Shown here one piece after another: positions 11,817 to 21,886 of a stretch of 64,000 nucleotides of DNA. This DNA is from Tulasnella sp. 424 (lineage: Eukaryota; Basidiomycota; Agaricomycetes; Cantharellales; Tulasnellaceae). Each line of letters opens with the position of its first letter. Within the stretch, counting starts at the first letter, position 1. The position numbers and the translations under genes were made by a program. The stretch is taken from assembly GCA_019633425.1 (NCBI GenBank), contig WSUB01000022.1, positions 62,001 to 126,000 on the forward strand, read 5' to 3'. The notes under the pieces were generated by a model. It was given only the letters and a program-made list of their open reading frames with translations, had not been told where the DNA came from and ran no database searches.

Positions 11817-13079
11817 GATCCATGGGCCTAATACTTTCCGCACTCCCCTGAAGGTCCGTACCTGACCCGAATTCAAGGGAAAATCTTTCAGGTACTCCCA
11901 GGGCACGAAGAACCATGAGCAGTACCTGAACCGCCTCTGTGCGTGAGAGTGAGGCCGCCCAATTTGGTCCAGCCGCAGCAGTCGGAACGCGCCAAGTCCC
12001 AAGAAAGTGCACCCTACCCCAGCAAGAGCATATCGAGCGGAAGAATCATACATGGGGATAGAAGTCGCTTTGAATGGAGGGGGGCCTTCGTTGTGTCAAA
12101 AGAGGCCGGGATGAACGGAGTCCGCACGGCGGGACGAAGTCGGCGGCAGATCGCAGATTTGGCTCGGTAAACCCCTTCATTGATATCATGACGCGTACGG
12201 TCATATGGGTATCCGAAGCACTCCGCCCAAACAGATTTGGAAGGTATTCAGTCGATTAAGTTAATCGTGGCTTCTTGGACCATCTCCGCATCATCGAGGT
12301 TGCTACTATTCCCTGGGCTTGGCGGCGGAAATAACCAGCTTCACCGTAAGGCAGTTGTGAATAATGGTCCGAATAATGGTCGTGTGCGTCGGCCAAATCT
12401 TCGTATGATTGGCCATTAGGCCGATAGGATGAGTTGGAGGAAAGAAGGAGTCATGGATCGGGCAACGCCACCGGTGGTGTGTCGCAATGTGTTCGATGCA
12501 CTGGCTGAGAGTAACCAAGTACATATTTCCCGACGGTTTATCGGCTCTCCTTATCATATCTCCGTGTGAGCATTTGGGACTATCCATGCTTGTAGTCACT
12601 TACCTCGTCTGGGTGCAGCATCTTGCTGGTTTGCCAACCATTAAAACCCAATCACAGTATGCTGGATCGACGAACTACCCGTTGAGACACCACTTGAATA
12701 GTGCTCCGGAGAAAGATGGGTGACCGCACAAGTTTCAGGGTAAACGCTTAAAGCGTCCTGAGAACATTTTTAGCCTGCCCTTGAACCAAGACCGAGACGC
12801 TCTCCCACGCATGGGCCCTAATCCATCCTCCCCGGCGGTGGAAGGAGGATCAAACTGCGGAGGAACTCAAGAGAAGTCTGGAACAAGAGTCCCACCGGCC
12901 AATCAATCGTTAGTTCCGCGCTTGAGGCACCGGTCCTCCTGAGAAGGTCGGGGCGACAGACCAAATCGTCGCGCTGGAGCCATTCAAGCGTGTCAATGCA
13001 TCTTGTGTATCGCCAAGCAGGCGGCATGTCAATTTCCGTACTTAGCCTCTCGATTATTGAGGCTCATGAGGCGTAGGCA
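11817..13079. other. Upstream region of endoglucanase copy 1
   Basis: No gene is seen. The stretch is collinear with about 16663-17931 upstream of copy 2, with scattered indels. It is probably promoter plus intergenic sequence carried along in the duplication. Confidence 0.5.
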
Positions 13080-13560
13080 CGTTTCTAATGATGAAACTAA
13101 TTAGGAATCAGGTGGCGAAGCTGGCTTAGCTCGGGGGGGACACGTCCCCGTGGATCACTCAGCCATCACCATTATATGCATCCGCATTCATCATAGTGAA
13201 ATACCCTTATTGAGGTTTCTTCGCTAGTGCGCTCCCCCCAAGGCCGGTCGGGCTGTCCCGTTTTGCCCTTACGGTGGGGCGTTCGCCCCCAGCTTTCATC
13301 AGACCGACCCCGCCGGCGGCTTGAGCAGCCCCAACGTGGAGAAACAAGGGGAGTCTCGGACAGCATGGTGCAGCTGCACAACTGAAAGACTTGAAATTTC
13401 GGATCTTGGTCTGGTCAGGGAACCGATTCCTACAGCACATGTTTCTCAAGCTCGGGCAGGAAGGCCGAGGTGTGTCGAAGCATACAGCCAGGACACCCAG
13501 CACTGTAGCTCATAGCTAGTATGCGCGAGGGTACGCAGTAATATGTTGTTAGCGGAGGAG
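13080..13560. repeat. Third partial copy of the unit A/B material
   Basis: Positions 13080-13320 match about 160-460, and 13325-13560 match about 4835-5050 (unit A) and 8575-8830 (unit B). The whole interior of the unit (about 460-4830 of unit A) is missing. This is an internally deleted third copy at the junction of the two endoglucanase units. Confidence 0.6.
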
Positions 13561-14048
13561 AAATGGTTCCTGACGACTTCAACGAGTGGGACGAACCCCT
13601 CCGACTGTTTGGGCACCATCCTCCCTTTCTCACTGGCATACGACTCAATCCAGCTCTTATCACACAGGCGAATTATTTTTCCCCTATTGTGAGAGTAGTA
13701 ATGATACGGAGACGACTCGCAGTCGCGCGTGGGTCCGTGAGCAGGCCGGTCACTACCAGTGGCGAAGCAAATTAATGCAAACGAACTCCACAATTGCCAT
13801 ATGTACTTCCACCAAGGAGTATCGCAATGCCACTGACGGGCGAGCTCACCTGATTTATCTGAGAAGCAAACCCTCACGCTATTAGTTGATGTGCATTTCT
13901 GTTCAATGTGTCTCATACTGGTCAGCGCCTCCCGTGATCCCAGAAACGCTCGAGCTCTCAGTGTGGTCCCAGAAATTTATATTTATTTCGCTCGAGATGA
14001 AACTAAAAGACATCTTCTTTAACAGTAGACTTTAGTATCGCACTTCGC
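13561..14048. other. Gene-free spacer 3' of endoglucanase copy 2
   Basis: No gene is seen. It is collinear with about 8836-9207. Confidence 0.5.
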
Positions 14049-16599
14049 TCATGGCCAGTATAGACAAGACTGGACCAGCGGCGTGTCCACCCAAGGGTAG
14101 CCCAACCAAGTAGGAGTTTCGTCGAGGATGTAGGAAGCTGTGGAACGGCGCCAAGGATCAAGTCAGTTCGGGAACTAGCAGCAAGTACCGGAGGTGGAAC
14201 GTACTATCGTATGATCCCGCGGCCCAGCCAGCTGTAGTAAGAGACAAGATTAAGCACTATGCGGCTGCGATTATTTGACTTTGAGACTTACTGTATCCAA
14301 CAAAGACGTCGCTGTTTGCCAAGAGGAATGCCATCTGCTGGCAAAGTAGAGGGTTGCAGTTGGTTGAATCATCGTTTCCACCACCAGTGGCGCTCAAGAA
14401 AGCCTGGCGACCATGGCAGCGGAGCCATTGAGCCAGTGGCGCGAACACAGCAACGTTCTATGACGGCCATTAGGAGGTGAGGTTCGACCTTTCGGCAAAT
14501 GTAGTTCAGGAAACTCACATCAGTGACGCAGTTGGGGTCAGTACCGTTGTTCGGCTTGTCAAGCCATTGGTGAACATCGAATATAAGGTTGGTCTTCGAG
14601 CCGTCGGGGTTGACAATAGCATCGAGGGCGGCTGCAGACCCGCTGCTAATGAAGGTGTCGGCATGGGCCCATTCGATGCCGGGGAGCAGAATAACGTTTT
14701 TAGGAGCAATCGGGCGAATAGCGGTGACGACCTTCTGCAGAGTCTTTGCCCAGGTTAGGATGTCGCTGCAGAAAAAAACGCGTTAAACGAAATGATCAGC
14801 TCGAGCGGGTGACTCGACGCGTACAGCTTGTAGGGCTCGTTCATAAGCTGTAAAAATGGAAAGCATGTCGTCAATACACGTAGTGCCACTGGTTAAGCGC
14901 GGCACTTGCCCCGAAGATCACGCGAGGCTGGCTGGCGTAGTAAGAGGCGATCATCTGCCAGAGCTTGACGAAGTAAGCATCAGCCACCGCGCTTTGTCCG
15001 ATGACCTGGCCGTTCCAGCGAGCTTTGGGCAAGAACAACCAAACTCATCAGCGACAAAAGTTCTATCCCAAGTAGGGTTGGGAGATCTACCGTAGTTGTG
15101 GATGTCGATGACACAGTAAGCCTGAACGGCTAGGCAGCTCTGGACGAGCTTGTCGTATGTAGCCCACTCGCTAGGATCGAAGGCTCCACCAAGAGTTGGC
15201 GTAACGTATTGCCAGCCAATGGGCAGACGGAAGGTGTTCATTCCCTAATAACAGAGATGTTAGTCACCGAGTAACCATGCATATATGTAGGCTGGTTTTG
15301 ACGTACGTTGCTCACGAACCACTTCATCTGACCAGGTCCATCTGCAGTGGAGGTCAGTGGTGGAGAGTTAGGATAAGTGCAAGAGCCCTGATAGAGAGTC
15401 GTTAAGGTAGAGCTGCAATATGTAGGTCAGTGCAACTCACGTCGGTCAAGCAACCCCATTCGAATCCAGCAATGTCTGGGTGGAAGATACCATTAGATAC
15501 ATGCATATGTATGTAACATGAAGGGATCTGTACTCACTGACACCCTTGTAGGTAAAGTTCTTGCCGGCCCAGTCAGGAGGATAATTGGTCTGGCAAGGCT
15601 TGTCAGTGGTGACGGTGGTGACGGTGGTCCTCGTCGTGGTCGTGGTCGTGGAGCTTGGCGGAGGATCGGTGATAATAGTAGGAGTGGTGGTCTTAGTCGG
15701 AGTGGTAGTTGTGGTCGTGCGGGTTGGGGTGGTCGTGGTCGTAGGAGTCGTCTGGGTCGTCTGGGTGGTCCGGGTCGAGTCGGTAATGACCGACGTTGTG
15801 GTGGTTGTTTTGGTACTAGTGGTGGTGGGGCTGACAGTGGTACTAGAGCAACTCTGGGTGACGATGATTTCGGTAGTCTTCGTGACTACCGACGTGATTG
15901 TGGCAGTCGAAGTGATAGTAGTCGGTTGAATGACGGTGGTAGTGACGGGAACTTTCACAGTTGATGTGACGGTCGCGCAAGGAGTTGTCGTTGGAGGGTA
16001 GAAAGTAGGGATGTTCGTGATGCGCGTGGGCAAAGGAGACGCCGGGTGAAGGGTGAAGGTTGGGAGGGTCGTTAGAATGAAGCTGATGGAAGCCTTGGAC
16101 TGGATGGTATCGGCGGAAAGACTATATAAGATATGAGACACAAGATGAGAACCAGGAAGTCTACGACTGAAGCGTCTAAAACGGCGCGCTCACCATTGGA
16201 AGTCTAAAGGAGGAAGTCAACGGTGCTAGTTAGGCAGGGATATATTGGCGCTCGGGGTGAACTCACAGTCTAGAAGGAATAAAGGTTTCAGCAAGGAAAA
16301 TAATAAATGATGATGATGCAAGCTCACCGTCCGTGATCAATGCACAGTAGCTCCCCTCCGCGCAGAGTTGACTGAAAGTCAGACGTGTTCAGAGAACTTG
16401 CCAGTCAGACACCAGTTCCAATAACAAACCTGAATCCATCCCAACCCTTTCCACCGCCTGTAGTAGGAGAGGTAGCTCAGATACGATGGCTCTAGCACAG
16501 CGCGCGAAAGGGCTTACATTGACCGCCAACGGGAACTTGAGCAGTGACCTGCGTCAGAGCTACGCCGAAAATGGCGAGAGAGGAGAGAGTGAGCTTCAT
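14049..16599 (-). CDS. CBM1-GH5_5 endoglucanase-like protein, copy 2, nucleophile Glu replaced by Ala
   Basis: Tandem paralogue of 9208-11752 with the same architecture: a signal peptide, CBM1 (QCGGKGWDGF ... QLCAEGSYC), a Thr-rich linker and a GH5_5 domain ending SCLYWP before TGA. The frame is intact through all exons I could trace. It shares the nucleophile-site Ala (14389-14391, motif SATGGGN) and the Trp in place of the HxY tyrosine (14564-14566), so both changes predate the duplication. The acid/base motif LMNEP is intact. Two splice donors are weaker than in copy 1. The intron after VIFG begins GCAAGT (near 14910) instead of GTAAGT, and the one after DIHNY begins GTAGAT (near 15090) instead of GTAAGT. 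GC-AG introns are a known functional class, so the gene may still splice. The linker is shortened and rearranged relative to copy 1, as expected for a Thr-codon repeat tract. Confidence 0.88.
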
Positions 16600-16655
16600 C
16601 GAGTAGAAGAGATGAGTGATTGTCTCTGCAGAGCTCAACCTGATTACCGAGGGCG

Positions 16656-16662
16656 TTTTATA
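16656..16662 (-). promoter_or_regulatory. TATA box of endoglucanase copy 2
   Basis: On the minus strand this reads TATAAAA, 57-63 bp before the ATG at 16599, at the same spacing as in copy 1. Confidence 0.55.
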
Positions 16663-19600
16663 CGATCCATGGGCATCATCCTTGCCGCATTCCCCTGGGG
16701 GTCAGTATCTGACCCGAATTCCAGAAAATCTTTCAGGCACTGCCAAGACATGAAGAACCATTAGCAGTACCTGAACCATCTCTGCGTGAGAGTGAAGCCT
16801 CCCTTAGTTCAGGTACAGCAGTTGGAACGCGCCAAGAAAGTGCACTCTACCCCAACAAGAGCATGTCGAGCGGAAGAATCATACACCAGGATAGAAGTCG
16901 CTTTGAATGGAGGAGGGGCCTTCGTTGTGTCAAAAGAGGCCGTGATGAACGGAGTCTGCACGGCGGGGCGAAGTCGGCGGCAGATCGCAGATTTGGCTCG
17001 GTAAACCCCTTCATTGAAATCATCATATGGGTCTCCGAAGCACTTTTCCCAGACAAATTTGGAATGTATTCAGTCGACTAAGTTAATCGTGACTTCTAGG
17101 ATCATCCCCGCATCATCAAGGTTGGCAACTATTCGCACTACTCGCTGGGCTTGGCGGCGGAAATAACCAGCTTCACCGTAAGGCGGTTGCGAATAGTGGT
17201 CGTGTGCGTCCGTTAAATCCTCGCTTGATTGGACATTAGGCCGGTAGGATGAGTTGGGTATGTTGGAGGAATGAAAGAGTCATGGATGGGGCAACGCCGC
17301 CGGTAGTGTGTCGCAATGTGCTCGATGCACTCGCTGGGAGTGTCCGCGAACTTATTTCCCGATGGTTTAGCAGTCCTCCTTATCATATCCCCGTGTGAGC
17401 ACTTGAGACTATCCATGCCTGTAGTCGCTCACTTCGTCTGGGTGCGGGATCTTGCTGGTCCGCCAGCCAGAAGCTTAATAGCAGTATGCTCGGGTCTACG
17501 AGCTACCCGTCGAGACACAAGTTGAATAGTGCTGCAGAGAAGGACGGGCGACAGCACAGGTTTCAGGGTAAGCGCTGAATGCGTCCTGAGAACACTTTTA
17601 GCCTGCCCTCGAACCACGACCGAGACGCTCTCCCACGCATCGTTCGCTTGGGAAAGAACCATGGGCCCTAGTGTATTCTCCCCGGTGCCTATTCAGAAGT
17701 CCGCCGGTCGGTCTATGGAATGAGGATTAAACTGCGGAGGAACTCAGGAGAAGCCTGCAACAAGAGTCCCACCGGCCAATCAATCGTTAGTTCCGCGCTT
17801 GAGGCACCGGTCCCCCCGAGAAGGTCGGGGCAACAGACCAGATCCTCGCGCTGGAGCCGTTCAAGCGTGTCAATGCATCTTGTTGTATCGCCAAGCAGGC
17901 GGCATGTCGATTTCCGTGCCTAGCCTCTAGAATGGGAGGGAGAGAACCGCGCCTAACCATGAGGGGCACTTTGCAGATTTGGCCACATTCCGCTTCGGCG
18001 ATGAGACCACCCTTCAGTCGAGCTGGTACTACAAGATTCTTTCGGCTGTCTATAAACAGGGTTCGAGACATTCCATGCGGTCCACTATCTTCTTCAACTC
18101 GGAAGGCGGGGGTACTTGGGATTCGGGAAGAGGGCCTGCGTGATGTTGACACAAACCAGGTGGGCAAAGTGACTGGGAGTAACATTTTACTCGCACTCGT
18201 ATACGAAGCTTTTCTGCGAATTAGCATCCGATGAGCGTCATTCTCGCAGATGTTTCGTCATATCCTTCTTGATCACGTGACAAACGTAGAGGAGACTGGC
18301 CCCCAAATTCCAAAGAGTTTTCATGTCGAAGTCTCAATCGACCAGCTGCAAGACAAAGGGTCGGGATGGGAAACCCAGGTGTCTCATTGCAATGTGATGG
18401 TCCGCGGTTTGAGGAGGAACAGTACTCCACTCGTTGCGCCGCCAAGAGCGCGGAGACCTTGAAACGCAGTTCAGGAATGTCTCGCACCACGCGAGGAGCT
18501 CAAAGACAGAGCAAGACACAGAGACGAGAAAAGTTACGGATTGCAAGAGGGAAACCACACTTACCTCCACTTATAACTCGCAGTTGCTGCGTATTTTACG
18601 TAACCTGGGTCGGTCTGTAATGCCGTCTGTCTGCTTGGTCAGTGAGCGGGCAGAACTTTGCCGTCAGCCAGCCGTGTCCGTTGAGAAAGAAGCTGCTTCT
18701 AGATGTCATCATGCGAACGGAGAAGAATACTATAGGCCACTAAGACGTCTTTTTATCTTATCTATTCCAGGGTAGGACTAATGGTGTGGGGGGGTGCAAG
18801 ATTGGACAAGAGCGCTGAGCGTCATTCTGTCAATCGCTCTCGGCAGATGTTACCGCATGATTCTGCATTTGAATACCAGGAAATACGCACGAGTCTTCCT
18901 TGTTCCATCAACCCAGTGTTATAGAGAGGCAAGAGAAGCGGAGGTAATCGAACAAGGAAACACAGCGTGATTGTCAGCAGGACTAACTCATACTTGCCAG
19001 TGCCAACAGCTGTTGTAGAAGCAGTCAGGTGGCTATTGTCCAAGGTTTCAAGTGAAATGCAGAAACCGCTCCTTGGCAGGGAAGGGGCGACTTGAATCCC
19101 CGACGACTCGGAGAGTCACGAGATAACGACTCACTTCCTTCCGTAAACCTATCAATGGTCATTAATATCTCAATATAAATATAGATCACATGAAAATAGA
19201 TTCGCAATAGCTCTCGAGCGAGAGAAGATTGTCTTTGGGGATACGCCGGGGTTCATGTAAACGAGCCGAGACAGGCTTCCCGTGAGGAGTTCGAGAACGT
19301 CTGGTTGATATGATAACAGATTTCATATTCATTACCTGTTTATTGATATCAGCGCGATGAATCAGAGACAACACCACCGTCTGAGACTCTGGGAAGCGAA
19401 TGCCTATTCAATCCTCTCGGGTAGCGCAATCGAATCAAAACTTAACGCAGTCTAGTGCATAAGAATGATTAGGAGGCCAAGAAGATTAGATCAATGCAGT
19501 AGTTCTCTACAGAGTTCTCCACTTGAGCGTCCAAAGGGCGTACAAGATTTCGAAGGGGGCGGCTCCCGAATAAGATTCGCTCTCGCGAAGCTTCTCGCTT

Positions 19601-20537
19601 GGTAAAATATTCTTAAAACGGACGTATAGCCGATACGCTCCGAAAAACAAGGAGAGATCACTGGATCGTCTTCGGTCCGCCGGCTGAAATCCCATGAACG
19701 GAAGGCCGAAACCGGGTCCAATTCGGCGGTAGGGCTCGGAGATGACTCGGCATGACACTCGAAATGGTGGGATTATCGATGGGACGACGGACGAAGGAAT
19801 CTTCGAGCATGTGGTTTACTGGCTTGGTACTTCTAGTCTGTTTAGTGTGATGGTGAGATGGCTTGTGACGTGGGCTGCGGAATTGCATGGGTCGAAGCCG
19901 TTGAGGCTTGATGTGCAGCGGGATTCATTAGAGTCGCCGTGGGCAGCGAAATATCGAGGATTGACGCCTGGATCGCGTATATATCGTACCCACGGCACTT
20001 TGACAACTGCTGCTGGAAGGCCTTGAGCGTCGTCTGCCGTTAGGTGGTGGCTCTGCAAAGGGTCGAGGCAAGGCTAACAAGAGTCACGTGGTACAGCCGA
20101 GGACTGACCCGGTACATCTCCAACGTTTACGCGAGAAACAAGACCGCTTGTACGCTGTCGAGGCTGTGCGGAAAACCACACAGGAAAAAAAAGGTGCCGT
20201 CTGTCCGTTTTACTAATCGTATTATCGTACATTCGAACGAAAAGAAAAGAAAAACAAAAAGTACTCCTATGTCTTGAAGAAAAAGGGTTAAAAAAAAGAT
20301 CCATTATGGTAAGTAGTGTGACAAGTTCATGGTTCGAAAAAGGTGGACCGTGCAATATCTAGTGGTCTGGGAAAGAAACCAGAAGGTTAGCACCCTATTT
20401 ATACATTTATGCCGTGGTCCATCGACCGGTCCGGTAGGAGGAGGTCGATGAATTCTCGATAATCGATCCAGGCTTACCTCAATCACGGCGGTCCCTCCAG
20501 AATTCCCCTTCAAGCCTTCTCCGACGCTCATAAACCT
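16663..20537. other. Long gene-poor stretch
   Basis: Positions 16663-17931 are the duplicated upstream region of endoglucanase copy 2. From 17932 to 20537 I see no gene I can support. A short open frame on the plus strand (about 17965-18149, containing SWYYKILSAVYKQG) looks protein-like but has no start, no partner exon and no family I recognise. A tRNA-like segment near 19075-19140 (minus) is discussed under rejected items. A purine-rich simple stretch lies at about 20240-20310. Confidence 0.4.
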
Positions 20538-21886
20538 TCAATCGGATTCGCTGCCTTCTTCCCAGCATCCCGCCTCGTCGCACGTGTACGTGTTCATTTT
20601 CTTCGATGCAGCTTCTGCTTCGTCCGTGGTGTGCCTTCCAACGAAGCAATACATGCCTTTGTCGGTGTCTGCATTCGGGTCTTCCGGCTCGTCGCAGTAA
20701 GGAGACTGTGGAACCGAAGGCAAAACAAGCGCAGCACCCTGTGTCAGTCAGAAGGCCGCGTGCAAAAGGGCGAAGGAAAAAAAATTCTGGGGAAGGAGGG
20801 GTCGAGAATAGAAAGGAGCAATTCCGTCTCAGAGAAAAATAACGCAGAAGCCTGCCACTATGCTTCTCACCGAAGCATAAAGGTCGACTCGTGGTTTACT
20901 AAATGGCGCTTCAATGAAGGAAGCACCAAGGTCGAGAAGCCCACCGAGTGGAACGGTGACAGCGCCCGATTACACTCAAGAACCCAGTGGGTTCATCGAA
21001 TCGAGCAAATTTGGTGAATGCCAAAATCGGAATGTTTACTCACCACGAAGCGATAACCACAGCACTTGTACTCCCACGTACTGGACACCTGACCGTTCTT
21101 GGAGATACGGACGCACTCTTCGTTGTTGTGCTCGATGACGCAGCTACCGGATCGGTTGCCCGAACGTTGGAAGTCGGAGTGACACCGCGCGCAGTGTATC
21201 TCATCCTCAGCCTCCTGTTGTTTCCTGCTACCTTGTTGAAGCTTTGATAGCGTGTCAGACGTTCGTGACGTTCCAGGAACCGAGCCAGAGGGGGTGGAGG
21301 GGACGATGATGTGAGATGGACTAACCGACGCCATATGTACGTCTCTAGCGAGTGGTGGTGGCGGCTGTTGTGATGACGATGGTAATGACCTGGGGATAGT
21401 TGGAGATGAGGTGGCGGTGGCGGCAGGGGTCAATGGAGGGTCGCCTGTTGGTGGTAGGTCGCTGTCGATGAGGTCTGAGAACACGGTTGATAGCGCATTT
21501 ATATTAGATGGGATGCTGCTGCCGAAGGAAGACGTCGAAGGCGAAGTGGGGACAGTGCCGGATATCGAACCGACTCGACGGTGGTGGGGAGATGACGACG
21601 CGGTCGACGTCGAAGCGGAAGCCGAGGACGCCGCCAGTCGGGTGGTGATAGATGAAGATGCGGAAGCAGTACGGGTTGACAGCGGTGGAGAGTGTGGACT
21701 TGGTCGTGGAGTCAACGAGTCGATTGCGTCGTCGAATTTCTTGACGATAAATTGTCGTAGCGCTGCAGGGTCGGTGGTGGCGACGCGTGAGCGTAATTTA
21801 GCAAGGTCTTGCCGTGCATTGGACGTCGTCGTGACATCCAGGTCGTCTTCGGCTTTGCGCTTCTTGGACAGGTGTGCACCTTGCAT
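20538..21886 (-). CDS. Ser-rich protein with C-terminal Cys/His cluster, 347 aa
   Basis: Two exons, 21886-21044 and 20738-20538, are joined across a 305-nt GT-AG intron in phase 0. The start is the first ATG (MQGAHLSKKRKAEDD) and includes a KKRK basic patch that could be a nuclear localisation signal. Residues ~60-210 are a low-complexity Ser/Pro/Thr region, probably disordered. The C-terminal ~110 residues hold a cluster of likely metal ligands: IHCARCHSDF, GSCVIEH, YKCCGYRF and, after the intron, SPYCDEPED, YCFVGRHT and YTCDEAGCWEE. I recall similar CARCH...GRHT modules in Agaricomycete hypothetical proteins but know no name for them. A zinc-binding adaptor is the reasonable inference. The gene is unrelated to its neighbours. 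Confidence 0.65.

Larger units (their letters stand above)
8575..13050. repeat. Endoglucanase tandem duplication, unit 1
   Basis: This ~4.5 kb unit carries the first CBM1-GH5_5 gene with its upstream and downstream flanks. It is collinear with about 13325-17931. The right ends match around the shared text ending near 13050 and 17931; the left ends match around 8575 and 13325. Exons are highly similar. Introns and flanks carry more changes. Confidence 0.75.
13325..17931. repeat. Endoglucanase tandem duplication, unit 2
   Basis: Right-hand unit of the endoglucanase duplication, collinear with about 8575-13050, and carrying the second CBM1-GH5_5 gene. Confidence 0.75.

Noticed and set aside
17965..18149. 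Plus-strand frame with SWYYKILSAVYKQG and FFNSEGGGTWDSG
   Set aside because: Looks protein-like but has no start codon context, no neighbouring exons and no match I can name.
19075..19142. tRNA-like segment on the minus strand with a B-box-like GGGATTCAAGTC and GGAAG/CTTCC ends
   Set aside because: It is too short for a cloverleaf (about 59 nt between pairing ends), the D arm is not formed, and the position before the anticodon is not T. At most it is a decayed tRNA or SINE head.
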